From: Haloactinospora alba
GTDB taxonomy: Bacteria > Actinomycetota > Actinomycetes > Streptosporangiales > Streptosporangiaceae
NCBI RefSeq assembly: GCF_006717075.1
Contig: NZ_VFQC01000001.1
Coordinates: 3,457,501 to 3,521,500 of the forward strand
Length of the DNA stretch: 64,000 bases
Direction of reading: 5' to 3'
Shown here: one piece after another, positions 52,306 to 61,330 of the stretch
Numbering within the stretch: the first letter of the stretch is position 1
How the letters are laid out: every line of letters starts with the position of its first letter
Program-made: the position numbers and the translations under genes
Notes under the pieces: generated by a model
Database searches by the model: none
Seen by the model: only the letters and a program-made list of their open reading frames with translations
What the model was told of the DNA's origin: nothing

Positions 52306-53142
52306 CTAGAGGAGATCCTTCAGGATCTGAATCGATGCCTCAGGATACCTGCCCGAGGTTCGTACGTGATCAAACAACTTACGGTACCGGTCTACCTCAT
52401 CAGGTTCTTCGAGGTACAACCCGTCAGTGTCAGTCTCCAAGTAGACGACGGGGTTCACACCCTCGGCGAAGTCCATCAGGACGAAGGGGCCCTTGAGTCC
52501 GGCATGCATCCCGGATGCGAACGGTAGTACTTGGATCGTGACCGTGTTGTCGGCTTCGGCCATGTCGATCAGATGCTGAATTTGCTCTGTAAAGACTTCG
52601 CCTGCGCCTTGGAAACGGCGCAGTGCCGCTTCGTCGATGACCGCCCAGAGTTCTGGAGCATCCGGCTCCTGAAGGATCGCCTGTCGCCGCTGCCTGGTCT
52701 CGATAGCGCGCTCAATGTCCAGCGGGTTCCGGCGCAGACCAGCCCGCAGGAGGATGTCCACGTATCCCGGTGTCTGCAGCAATCCTGGGACCATGGCGAG
52801 TTCGTATGTGTGGATGCGGGAGGCTTCGGCTTCGAAACTGGGGAACTCGTCGGTGAACACGTCACTGTACTTTGACCACCATCCCCGGTCCCGCGCCTGT
52901 CGAGTGAGGTTCAGGATCTCCTCGCGGCGCCGTTCGTCATCGACACCGTAGGTGTCCAGCAGGCCACGAACTTCCATGATGGCTGGGTAGAGCCGTACAC
53001 CTGTCTCAAGGTTGCTGATTTTTCCCATCGACCACTCAGTGGCCTCGGCAACCTCCTCGATGCTCATGCTCGCCTCTTGGCGCGCCTTCTTCAGCTCTGC
53101 GGACAGACGCCGACGGCGGATGGACTGCCGCTGTTCAGCCAT
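52306..53142 (-). CDS. HTH regulator with DUF5753 (Scr1-type) domain
   Basis: 278 residues from ATG at 53142 with AGGAGAAA upstream. XRE-type HTH: LSAELKKARQEASMSIEEVAE then EWSMGKISNLETG. The DUF5753 domain carries FEAEASRIHTYELAMVPGLLQ, YVDILLRAGL and VTIQVLPFASGMHAGL. Paired with DUF397 and divergent from the three-gene operon at 53370, which it probably regulates. Confidence 0.92.
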   Translation of the reverse strand: MAEQRQSIRRRRLSAELKKARQEASMSIEEVAEATEWSMGKISNLETGVRLYPAIMEVRGLLDTYGVDDERRREEILNLTRQARDRGWWSKYSDVFTDEFPSFEAEASRIHTYELAMVPGLLQTPGYVDILLRAGLRRNPLDIERAIETRQRRQAILQEPDAPELWAVIDEAALRRFQGAGEVFTEQIQHLIDMAEADNTVTIQVLPFASGMHAGLKGPFVLMDFAEGVNPVVYLETDTDGLYLEEPDEVDRYRKLFDHVRTSGRYPEASIQILKDLL

Positions 53143-53369
53143 GGTTTCTCCTGCGCTTCGCTCGTCCCCCTGGATGCTACGGGCGGTCTGTGAACTACGC
53201 GAACGCGGCATAGTGAAACTTTCTTCTCTGAAGATTAGCTCTCTGAATGGATAATAAGTAAAGCATCTCTGTGTGAAGGATTGAAAACCTGAAGATTCAG
53301 GTGCACGATAAGAGGTGACCTATTCTCGCCGCCCCATCTGGTGGGCGGTCCGATCACACGAGGTGAGCT
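53143..53369. promoter_or_regulatory. Low-GC divergent promoter region with operator-like palindrome
   Basis: A visibly AT-rich island. ACCTGAA-ga-TTCAGGT at 53287-53302 is a palindrome; its CTGAAGATT core also occurs at about 53229. Both strands' promoters must be here, and the HTH/DUF5753 protein is the likely binder. Confidence 0.6.
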
Positions 53370-53828
53370 ATGCGTAACCTCGCGTCCCTATGGGCGCTGT
53401 TCGTCCTGCTGATCATTGCCGTTGTGGCGCCAGCCCGTAGCCGCAACCACGTCCGTCCCCCGGTAGAGGAGCCCACCCCCTCGGGGGTTCCGCACCGAAC
53501 CGTGAGCCACGATCACGTTCGGCCGTCCACCCCGGAACCAGCTCCACTCGTGGCGACGTGGGACCCACCTCCCGAACCCGAGTGGTTGGATCCCACCGAG
53601 ACCGATCCCGTACGTCCCTACGTGACCCAGCACGAACGACACCGCCAAGTCCAGGAACGGGAGGAAGCAGCGCAGCACTGCCCGGCCTGCGGCGCTGCCA
53701 CCACACCCGATCCCACCCCGCCGGCGCATGGCGACGGGCTGGACGATGTCCGCGCGGAACTCTCCCCGCTGGTGCGCCAGTGGCTGGCCCAGCGCGAGGA
53801 GAAGAGCACTGTGGGAGTGGTTCGGTGA
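53370..53828 (+). CDS. Single-pass protein with zinc-ribbon-like CPAC, unknown function
   Basis: 152 residues. An N-terminal helix (LASLWALFVLLIIAVVAP) then a Pro/Glu/His-rich linker (VRPPVEEPTPSG, HVRPSTPEPAP) and one Cys pair (HCPACGAA). First of three genes joined by GTGA overlaps; its TGA shares bases with the next GTG at 53825. Confidence 0.65.
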   Translation: MRNLASLWALFVLLIIAVVAPARSRNHVRPPVEEPTPSGVPHRTVSHDHVRPSTPEPAPLVATWDPPPEPEWLDPTETDPVRPYVTQHERHRQVQEREEAAQHCPACGAATTPDPTPPAHGDGLDDVRAELSPLVRQWLAQREEKSTVGVVR

Positions 53829-54037
53829 GCATCCCCGAGAGCTGGCCCGCCCCGCTGTTGCGGCCCGGTGATGTCGCCGAGGCCTTCGGCGTGACCACCT
53901 CCACCATCAACACCTGGGTACGCTACGGCCACCTGACCCCGGCACTGGTCACCCCGGGCGGGCACCGCCGCTTCCTCCCCGAACAGGTTCAAGACCTCAT
54001 AGCCGCCACCAACCATGCAGGGGGTGACCAGGCGTGA
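53825..54037 (+). CDS. BldC/MerR-like small HTH protein
   Basis: 70 residues from GTG at 53825. Single winged-helix motif: LLRPGDVAEAFGVTTSTINTW then VRYGHLTPALVTPGGHRRFL, as in BldC-type developmental regulators and excisionase-like proteins. Overlaps its neighbours on both sides, so the three are translated together. Confidence 0.8.
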   Translation: MSIPESWPAPLLRPGDVAEAFGVTTSTINTWVRYGHLTPALVTPGGHRRFLPEQVQDLIAATNHAGGDQA

Positions 54038-54213
54038 ACCTCACCCCGCAGGAACGCCGCGAACTACTCGACCTGCTGGACCAGCTCACCCAGGCCATGG
54101 ACGACAACACCCTCTGGCCCGGCCAGCTCCGCGACACCCTGCTGGAACTCCGCACCCGCGTACGCACCTGGCTCGGCGACCAAACCGAAGAACCGAGGGC
54201 ACCCGGACTCTGA
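54034..54213 (+). CDS. Small acidic-helical protein, third gene of the operon
   Basis: 59 residues from GTG at 54034, overlapping the previous stop (GTGA). Leu-rich helices LTPQERRELLDLLDQLTQAM and LRDTLLELRTRVRTWLG suggest a coiled coil. No family recognised. Two strong hairpins end the transcript after it. Confidence 0.65.
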   Translation: MNLTPQERRELLDLLDQLTQAMDDNTLWPGQLRDTLLELRTRVRTWLGDQTEEPRAPGL

Positions 54214-54247
54214 TCCCACCCCACCACGACCACTAACTGTTCGCTCA

Positions 54248-54316
54248 GGTCCCGCATCCGGCACCCTCCCCCGGATGCGGGACCCGCCCGCGCGAGCGGC
54301 GACACGCGCGGGCGGG
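54248..54316 (+). terminator. Tandem terminator hairpins
   Basis: A 14-bp stem GGTCCCGCATCCGG/CCGGATGCGGGACC (54248-54284) and a 12-bp stem CCCGCCCGCGCG/CGCGCGGGCGGG (54283-54316), one after the other, separate the small operon from the MMPL gene. Confidence 0.75.
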
Positions 54317-54460
54317 AAACAGGACCGCCACCACCACACCGCATATTCTCTTCGTGACCGATTCGCCACAATAAGCAACTTCCTGTCCACGGCGTGCCAC
54401 GTCCGCGCGGCACCGCCCCGGACCACCTGACCCCGTGGCCACACCCGAAGAGATGACACA

Positions 54461-56875
54461 ATGGCGGCCTTTCTCTACCACCTCGGCAGGTTCTGCAGTC
54501 GGCACTACTGGCTCGTCGCCGCTGTATGGCTCGTGCTGCTCGCGTGCCTGGCCGTGGCGGCCTGGGCGTTCCGCGTCCCCACCAACGACTCGTTCACCAT
54601 CCCCGGCACCGAGTCCCAGCAGACCGTGGACATGCTTCAGGAGCGGTTCCCCGACCGCAGCGGCGGCAACGCCATCGCCGTGTTCCACGCGCCCGACGGT
54701 GAGGACATCACCACCGGCGACCGCCCGGACGCCGTCCAGGACACCGTCGCCGACATCCGCGACATCGACGGCGTCTCCTCGGTCACCGACCCGTTCGAGC
54801 TGTACGAGCAGGGCTACCAGCAGGCCCTGAGCAGTGACGAGCTGCGTCAGAGCATGATCGAACAGGGTGTGGCCCAGGCCCAGCGGGACAACCCCGGCCT
54901 GGACGAGGAGACCGCGCGCTCCCAGGTCGAACCCCGGGTGGACCAGCAGCTGGAACAGGGCGAGTTGCCCGAGGAGGTCCGTGACGAGGTCCGCGCGGAC
55001 GTCCTGGAGGAGATCGACCTGTTCTCCGGGGACCGCACCACCGCGATGGCCCAGGTGCAGTTCGCCGAGCCCGACGCCGAGGTGGCCCCCCGCACCGTGG
55101 ACGACCTCCTCGACTCGGGCGACCCCGCCGAGGACGCCGGGCTGCGCGTGGAGTACAGCGGGCAGGCGATCACGGTCACCGACGTGGCCGGCATCCACGG
55201 CGGGGAGAGCGTCGGCCTGGCGGTCGCCCTGGTGATCCTGGTCCTGAACTTCGGCGGGCTGGTCGCCGCCGCCATCCCGATCGTCAACGCCCTCGCGGGA
55301 ACCGGTGCGGGGATCGCGCTCGTGTACGCGCTCTCGCACGTACTGGACCTCACCAGCACCGCCCCGCTGCTGGCGGTGATGCTCGGCATCGCGGTCGGGA
55401 TCGACTACAGCCTGTTCGTGCTGTCGCGGCACCGGCAGCAGCTCGTGGAGGGCATCCCGCCGGGCGAGTCCACCAGGCGCGCCATCGGCACCGCCGGCAG
55501 CGCCGTGGTGTTCGCCGGTGTCACCGTGGTGATCGCGCTGCTGGGCCTGTCCATCGTCCGCATCCCGTTTCTGACCGTGATGGGGGTGGCCGCCGCCATC
55601 ACGGTGGCCGGGTCGGTCCTCGTGGCGATCACCCTGCTGCCGGCCCTGTTGGGACTGCTGGGCCACCACGTCCGGTCGCTGCGGGTACCCGGCCTGGGGA
55701 GGCGCGCGGAGAGGGCGCTGACCTCGGAGAACACCCTGGGTGCGCGCTGGGCCCGCACCGTCACCCGACACCCGGTGGTGCCGATCGCGGCGGTACTGGT
55801 GATCGTGGTGCTGTGCTTCCTGCCGGTGCGGGACATGCGCCTGGGCCTGCCGACCGACGAGTCCAGCTCCCCGGACAGCACCCAGCACCAGGCCTACGAC
55901 ATCATCACCGAGGAGTACGGGGAGGGCTACAACGCCTTCCTGCTGGTCACGGTGAGCAACACCGGCGGTGGGGACGTGACCGGGGCGGCGGAGGACGTCG
56001 CCGACCGGCTGGGGGACCTGGACCGGGTCACCACCGTGCAGACCCCGGTGTACAACGACGGCGCCGACACCGCCATCGTCACCGTGATCCCCGACGACGG
56101 CCCCTCCGCCGAGAGCACGCAGGAGCTGCTGCACGACGTGCGTGACCTGCGCCCGGACCTGCAGGACAGCACCGGCGCCCGGATCGCCGTCACCGGCGCC
56201 ACGGCGACCAGTATCGACACCTCCCAGCGGATCGCCGAGGCCATGCCGCTGTTCCTCGCGGTCGTGGTCGGGTTGGCGTTCCTGCTGCTGATGGCGGTGT
56301 TCCGGTCCCTGCTCGTGCCGCTCAAGGCCGCGCTGGGCTTCGTGTTCAGCATGGGCGCGGCGCTGGGTGCCACCGTGGCGGTGTTCCAGTGGGGCCACGG
56401 GAGCTCGCTACTGGGTGTGACCTCCACCGAGACCCTGCTGTCGTTCCTGCCGATCCTGCTCATCGGCACCCTGTTCGGTCTCGCCATGGACTACGAGGTG
56501 TTCCTGGTCAGCCGCATGCGCGAGGACTACGTGCACGGCAGCGAGCCGCGCCGGGCCGTGGTGGACGGGTTCCGGTCCGGGGCGCGGGTGGTGGTCTCGG
56601 CCGCCGTCATCATGGCGGCGGTGTTCGCGTCGTTCGTGTTCAGCGACAACACCACCATCCAGCCGGTCGCGTTCGCGCTGGCCGTCGGCGTCCTCATCGA
56701 CGCGTTCCTGATCCGGATGACGCTGGTCCCGGCGGTGATGGCGCTGTTCGGCAGGGCCTCGTGGTGGCTCCCGCGCTGGTTGGACCGTGCCCTACCCAAC
56801 ATCGACATCGAGGGCGAGTCGCTGCGCGGCGGCGGTGGCGACGAACGCTCCGACGCCCCCACCGGACGGGGCTGA
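54461..56875 (+). CDS. MMPL/RND-family transporter
   Basis: 804 residues, ATG at 54461. Two repeats, each with one helix, a large outer domain and five helices. The first helix is WLVAAVWLVLLACLAVAAWAF; the core has GIDYSLFVLSRHRQQL, and the second half has GLAMDYEVFLVSRMRE, both with the Asp-Tyr pair of proton-driven members. The cytoplasmic end is basic. Relatives export lipids, siderophores or drugs. No substrate genes are adjacent. Confidence 0.9.
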   Translation: MAAFLYHLGRFCSRHYWLVAAVWLVLLACLAVAAWAFRVPTNDSFTIPGTESQQTVDMLQERFPDRSGGNAIAVFHAPDGEDITTGDRPDAVQDTVADIRDIDGVSSVTDPFELYEQGYQQALSSDELRQSMIEQGVAQAQRDNPGLDEETARSQVEPRVDQQLEQGELPEEVRDEVRADVLEEIDLFSGDRTTAMAQVQFAEPDAEVAPRTVDDLLDSGDPAEDAGLRVEYSGQAITVTDVAGIHGGESVGLAVALVILVLNFGGLVAAAIPIVNALAGTGAGIALVYALSHVLDLTSTAPLLAVMLGIAVGIDYSLFVLSRHRQQLVEGIPPGESTRRAIGTAGSAVVFAGVTVVIALLGLSIVRIPFLTVMGVAAAITVAGSVLVAITLLPALLGLLGHHVRSLRVPGLGRRAERALTSENTLGARWARTVTRHPVVPIAAVLVIVVLCFLPVRDMRLGLPTDESSSPDSTQHQAYDIITEEYGEGYNAFLLVTVSNTGGGDVTGAAEDVADRLGDLDRVTTVQTPVYNDGADTAIVTVIPDDGPSAESTQELLHDVRDLRPDLQDSTGARIAVTGATATSIDTSQRIAEAMPLFLAVVVGLAFLLLMAVFRSLLVPLKAALGFVFSMGAALGATVAVFQWGHGSSLLGVTSTETLLSFLPILLIGTLFGLAMDYEVFLVSRMREDYVHGSEPRRAVVDGFRSGARVVVSAAVIMAAVFASFVFSDNTTIQPVAFALAVGVLIDAFLIRMTLVPAVMALFGRASWWLPRWLDRALPNIDIEGESLRGGGGDERSDAPTGRG

Positions 56876-56950
56876 GCGCCGGTTTCCCGGGGCCGGTGAG
56901 ATAACGCACCGGCCCTCCCCACCCTGGGTTCGCCCCGCCTGTGATAAAAA

Positions 56951-56966
56951 GTTTGGTAAGCCAAAC
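56951..56966. promoter_or_regulatory. Metalloregulator-like dyad upstream of the Nramp gene
   Basis: GTTTGGTAAGCCAAAC, with 6-bp perfect arms and a TAAG centre, 96 bp before the start codon and next to gataaa, a possible -10. The spacing and symmetry fit a DtxR/MntR-class box; the protein is not in the window. Confidence 0.6.
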
Positions 56967-57061
56967 ATAGAAGGTCGCTGAGCTTAACCCAGCGGTGTGT
57001 GCCCGCCCCCGCACCACGCGTGCCGGGCACGTCCCCCACACGACGCCCTCGGAGGTCACCG

Positions 57062-58336
57062 GTGGTACGCACCACCCCGCCAGACAACACCACGCCCCCG
57101 GACGGGAAGCCGCGGTCGAGTCCGACCCGCGCCCGCACCGGGGCCGCGCTGCTCGGTCCCGCCTTCGTCGCCGCCATCGCCTACGTCGACCCGGGCAACG
57201 TCGCCACCAACGTCGCCGCCGGCGCCCAGTACGGCTACCTGCTGGTGTGGGTGATCCTCGCCGCGAACCTCATGGCGTTCCTGGTGCAGTACCTCTCCGC
57301 GAAGTTCAGCCTGGTCACCGGGCAGTCCCTGCCGGAGGCGCTGCGCACCCGCCTGCCGCGCGGCTCCCGCATCGCCTACTGGGCCCAGGCCGAGCTCGTG
57401 GCCATGGCCACCGACCTCGCCGAGGTACTGGGCGGGGCCATCGCCCTGAACCTCCTGTTCGACCTCCCCCTGATCCTCGGCGGGACCATCACCGGCGTCG
57501 TCTCGCTCGGGCTGCTGGCCGTGCAGAACCGGTTCGGCCAGCGCCCCTTCGAACGCGCCATCGCCGGGATGCTCCTGGTGATCGCCATCGGGTTCGTCGC
57601 CGGGCTGTTCGTGGAGCCGCCGTCCCTGGCCGGGACCCTCGGCGGTACGGTCCCGCGCTTCTCCGGTACCCAGAGCGTGCTGCTCGCGGCCGGGATGCTC
57701 GGGGCGACCGTGATGCCCCACGCCGTGTACCTGCACTCCTCCCTCGCGCGCGACCGGCACGGTGTACAGGGAGGAAGCCGGCTCACCCGGCTGCTGAGAG
57801 CCAACAAGTACGACGTCGGGCTGGCGATGCTCATCGCCGGGACGGTCAACCTCGCCATGGTGCTGCTCGCCGCGAGCGCGCTGCGCGGCATCGACACCGG
57901 GGAGTCGCTCTCCGGCGCGCACGCCGCCGTGTCCGGCAACCTCGGCGCCGTCGTCGGCCTGCTGTTCGCGGTCGGACTGCTCGTCTCCGGCCTCTCCTCC
58001 ACCGCCGTGGGGTGCTACGCCGGCGCCGTGGTGATGGACGGCCTGCTGCGGCGGCGGATACCGCTGCTGGCGCGGCGGGTCATCACCCTGGCACCCGGCC
58101 TTCTGGTGCTGGCGGCGGGGCTCGACCCCACCCGCGCCCTCGTGATCTCCCAGGTCGTCCTGTCGTTCGGCATCCCGTTCGCGCTGGTCCCGCTGGTGGT
58201 GCTCACCGCCAGACGCGACGTGATGGGAAGCCACGTCAGCCGCCCCGCGGTCACCGTGCTGGCCACGGCCACCGCCGCGGCGGTCGTGGCGCTCAACGCC
58301 GCCCTGATCGTCCTCACCCTCACCGACGCGGCGTGA
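57062..58336 (+). CDS. Nramp-family divalent metal (Mn/Fe) transporter
   Basis: 424 residues from GTG at 57062 (GGAGG 7 bp upstream); an upstream frame is not needed. Eleven helices. The metal-site motifs are YVDPGNVATN in helix 1 and GATVMPHAVYLHS in helix 6. Proton-coupled Mn(II)/Fe(II) uptake is the family role. The dyad at 56951 suggests metal-dependent repression. Confidence 0.92.
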   Translation: MVRTTPPDNTTPPDGKPRSSPTRARTGAALLGPAFVAAIAYVDPGNVATNVAAGAQYGYLLVWVILAANLMAFLVQYLSAKFSLVTGQSLPEALRTRLPRGSRIAYWAQAELVAMATDLAEVLGGAIALNLLFDLPLILGGTITGVVSLGLLAVQNRFGQRPFERAIAGMLLVIAIGFVAGLFVEPPSLAGTLGGTVPRFSGTQSVLLAAGMLGATVMPHAVYLHSSLARDRHGVQGGSRLTRLLRANKYDVGLAMLIAGTVNLAMVLLAASALRGIDTGESLSGAHAAVSGNLGAVVGLLFAVGLLVSGLSSTAVGCYAGAVVMDGLLRRRIPLLARRVITLAPGLLVLAAGLDPTRALVISQVVLSFGIPFALVPLVVLTARRDVMGSHVSRPAVTVLATATAAAVVALNAALIVLTLTDAA

Positions 58337-58366
58337 GAACGTCCCTGGCGGCGGCGGTGGCCCCGT

Positions 58367-58627
58367 TCAACAGGCGCTGCGGGCCGCCGCCACCACCGCG
58401 CCGGGTCTCGGGTTGACCATAGTGGTGGAACCGACCACCACGGTGGGCACCGTCTCGTCCCCGCCGGTGATCTCGCGGACCCGGCCCGCGGCGGAGGCGT
58501 CCTCCCAGATGTTGGTCTCGCGCAGCGGAAGCGGCAGCCGGCGCAACCGCAGCCCCAGCCGCAGCGCGTAGCAGAACGGGCAGCCGGGGCGCCAGTAGAC
58601 GCGCACCTCGTCGGCCTCACCAGCCAC
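58367..58627 (-). CDS. Mycoredoxin/glutaredoxin-like protein
   Basis: 86 residues from GTG at 58627 with GGGAGGAGG at good distance. Thioredoxin fold with the active site RPGCPFCYAL, the conserved TVPTVVVG cis-Pro strand and ETNIWED. Mycoredoxins reduce mycothiol mixed disulfides. Convergent with the Nramp gene. Confidence 0.8.
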   Translation of the reverse strand: MAGEADEVRVYWRPGCPFCYALRLGLRLRRLPLPLRETNIWEDASAAGRVREITGGDETVPTVVVGSTTMVNPRPGAVVAAARSAC

Positions 58628-58737
58628 GGCCCACACCTCCTCCCAGTCCTCGGGTGGAGCCTCCCATACTCGCCGCCGCCGCACCGCAGCACAACCGTCC
58701 CGGCGACGCGGCGGACCCGCGCCACCGCCCGGCGGTG

Positions 58738-60099
58738 TCACAGGTCGTCCAGGGCCGCGGTGACGGCGCGGTGGAACGTGGGGAACGCGCACATCATCGA
58801 CCGCAGCCGCCCGGTCGGCACCCGGGCGTGCACCGCCACCGACAGCGCTCCCAGGACCTCTCCCCCGCTCGGCCCGGCCGAGGTCGCGCCGAGGAGCACC
58901 CCCTCCTCGGCGTCGGCCACCAGCTTCACGAACCCGTCGTTTCCCGCCTTGTGGATGAAACCGCGCGCGGTGTCGGGAAGGCGCACCGTCGCGGTGCGCA
59001 CGGAGCGCGCCTCCTCCCGCGCCCGCGCCTCGGTCATCCCGACCGCGCCGACCTCGGGGTCGGTGAAGGTGACGCGCGGCACGGCGTGGTACTCCGCCTC
59101 CGACGGGGACTGCCCCAGGATGTCGGCCGCCGCGATCCCCGCCTGGTACACGGCCACGTGGGTGAACGCCCCCTTGCCGGTGACGTCGCCCACCGCCCAC
59201 ACACCCGGCGCGGCGCGCATGCGGCCGTCGACCGGCACGGCGCGGGCGTCCGGGTCGATACCGACCCGTTCCACACCCAGCGGGCCGAGGTCCGCCCGCC
59301 GCCCGGTGGACACCAGCAGCTCCGCGGCACGCAGCCGCTCCCCGCCGGTAGTGACGGCGAACACGCGGCCGTCGTGGGACACCCGCTCCGCACGGGTCCC
59401 GGTACGCACCGCCACCCCCTCGCGCCGCAGCACCCCCGCCAGGAGTTCGCTGGACTCCGGTTCCTCCCTGCTGAGCGGCCGGTCGGAGCCCTCCAGGACG
59501 GTGACCTCGGAACCGAACCGCGCGAACACCTGGGCCAGCTCCATCCCGATCGCGCCGCCCCCGATGACGCACAGCGAGTCCGGGACCGTCGTGGCCTCGA
59601 TCGCCTCGTGGTTGGTCCAGTAGGGGGTGTCGTCCAGGCCGGGGATCGGCGGGATGTCGGGAACACCACCGGTGGCGATCACGACGCCGATCCGCGCCTC
59701 GAACTCCCGCTTGTCCTCGCCGTCCACCACCACCCGGTTCGGGCCGCCGAACCTGCCGCGGCCGCGCACGAACCACCCTCCGGTGTCGCGGAACCGCCGC
59801 ACCGCGCCGCTGTCGTCCCAGTCGTCGGTGGCCTCCTTGCGTACCCGGCGTGCGACCGGCGACCAGTCCGGGGCCAGGGTGCTCGCCCCGGCGAGTTCCG
59901 GAACCCGCCGCCCCTCCGCCAACGCGTCGGCGGCCCGCACCATCATCTTGCTGGGGATGCAGCCCCAGTACGGGCACTCCCCGCCCAGCAGCGCGGACTC
60001 CACCCCGACCACGGTCAAGCCGGAGGTCGCCAGCTCGTTGGCGAGGAACTCGCCGCCCGGCCCCATGCCGAGCACCACGACGTCCACGGATTCGGCCAC
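58738..60099 (-). CDS. FAD-dependent pyridine nucleotide-disulfide oxidoreductase
   Basis: 453 residues from GTG at 60099 (GAGGGGG upstream). FAD motif VVVLGMGPGGEFLANEL, redox pair in GGECPYWGCIPSK (CxxxxC), NAD(P) motif VIGGGAIGMELAQV and GVWAVGDVTGKGAFTH. The C-terminal dimer domain lacks the His-Glu end of lipoamide dehydrogenase and instead reads AFPTFHRAV. Possibly a reductase for a low-molecular thiol or metal. The mycoredoxin-like gene is 110 bp downstream. Confidence 0.85.
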   Translation of the reverse strand: MAESVDVVVLGMGPGGEFLANELATSGLTVVGVESALLGGECPYWGCIPSKMMVRAADALAEGRRVPELAGASTLAPDWSPVARRVRKEATDDWDDSGAVRRFRDTGGWFVRGRGRFGGPNRVVVDGEDKREFEARIGVVIATGGVPDIPPIPGLDDTPYWTNHEAIEATTVPDSLCVIGGGAIGMELAQVFARFGSEVTVLEGSDRPLSREEPESSELLAGVLRREGVAVRTGTRAERVSHDGRVFAVTTGGERLRAAELLVSTGRRADLGPLGVERVGIDPDARAVPVDGRMRAAPGVWAVGDVTGKGAFTHVAVYQAGIAAADILGQSPSEAEYHAVPRVTFTDPEVGAVGMTEARAREEARSVRTATVRLPDTARGFIHKAGNDGFVKLVADAEEGVLLGATSAGPSGGEVLGALSVAVHARVPTGRLRSMMCAFPTFHRAVTAALDDL

Positions 60100-60372
60100 C
60101 GTTCCCCCTCGCGTCGGCTGCCGGCCGCCCAGCGGCCCCGGACACTCTCCCCCATCATCGGCGCTGGGAGCGCCGAGAGCACGAGGAGACACGGCGCGGC
60201 GGCCAAGCGGGTGGCCGCGCGGGAACGAACGCGCCCCGCGCCCGTCGCGGAGCGGCGCGGGAACGGCTACCATCGCGCCGAACAGTGGGATTCCGGCCGT
60301 AACGCCCGCCACACGCGCAGAGAATGAACCACCGTCCCCCTCGGAAAACCGAACAAGGAGAACGGTCGTGCC

Positions 60373-61233
60373 ATGGGTCAGGTAGCAACAGTCCAATCCC
60401 GGCGCCCCCACCTGGTGTGGCGCCTCTCGGCCGTCACCGCCCTGGCTCTGCTGGTCTGGCTCGGGCGGGGGTGGATGTCCGACCACCTCTACGACGGCCT
60501 CTCCCCGTTGGGCCGGCACACCGTGAACGCCGTCGTCACCTGCCTCCTCACCGTCGTCCTGGTTCTCGCCGCACGGCGCTACCTGGACCGGCGCCCCTGG
60601 TCGGGCCTGCGGCTCACCGGACCGCGCGCAGCGTGGTGGCCGTTCACCGTCGGGGCCCTCTCCTGGCTGGTGCCCGCCGCGGCCGGCACGGCGCTGTGCC
60701 TCGCCCTCGGCTGGTCCGGTATCGACGTGCGCTCCTCCCCGGGCGAGGCCGTCGGGGCGGTGGCGCTGCTCCTCGTGCTGGTGCTGGTCTTCGAGGCGTT
60801 CCCGGAAGAACTGCTCTTCCGGGGCTACCTCCACCGCAACCTGAGCGCGTCCGTGGCGCCGTGGCTGGCGGTGCTCGGCCAGGCGCTGCTGTTCACCCTG
60901 TTCGGCACCACCCTGTGGGTGGTCTCCTCCGGGTGGGACGTGCTGGTGGAACGCTCCGTGATCTTCTTCGGGATGGCGGTCTCCATCGGGTGCCTGCGGG
61001 TGATCACCGGCAACGTGTGGGCGTGTGTCGGCTACCACCTGGCGTTCCAGGTGGTAGCGCAGTTCCTGCTCGGCGGGAGGTACGCCGAGGTCGACATCAC
61101 CGGGGAGGGGGCGCTCACCCTGGCCACGTTCGCCGCCGCCCTCACCGCCGCACCGGCGGTGGCGGCGCTGCTCACGCGGTCCTCCGAGAACTGGCGAACC
61201 CCGGAACCCGACGAGTCCCCGTCCTCCGTCTGA
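60373..61233 (+). CDS. CPBP-family intramembrane protease
   Basis: 286 residues, ATG at 60373 behind AAGGAG. Eight or so helices. The catalytic motifs are FEAFPEELLFRGYLHR (EExxxR) and WACVGYHLAFQ (His motif). Family members process prenylated or signal proteins, or act as immunity proteins. Role here unknown. Confidence 0.85.
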   Translation: MGQVATVQSRRPHLVWRLSAVTALALLVWLGRGWMSDHLYDGLSPLGRHTVNAVVTCLLTVVLVLAARRYLDRRPWSGLRLTGPRAAWWPFTVGALSWLVPAAAGTALCLALGWSGIDVRSSPGEAVGAVALLLVLVLVFEAFPEELLFRGYLHRNLSASVAPWLAVLGQALLFTLFGTTLWVVSSGWDVLVERSVIFFGMAVSIGCLRVITGNVWACVGYHLAFQVVAQFLLGGRYAEVDITGEGALTLATFAAALTAAPAVAALLTRSSENWRTPEPDESPSSV

Positions 61234-61330
61234 CGGCCGCGGGCGAAGCGGTGCTCGCGCCCCGCCCGCGCACGAACGGCGGGCCGCCGGATCCGCTCCG
61301 ACGACCCGCCGCGTTGCGCGGAGTCCCACC

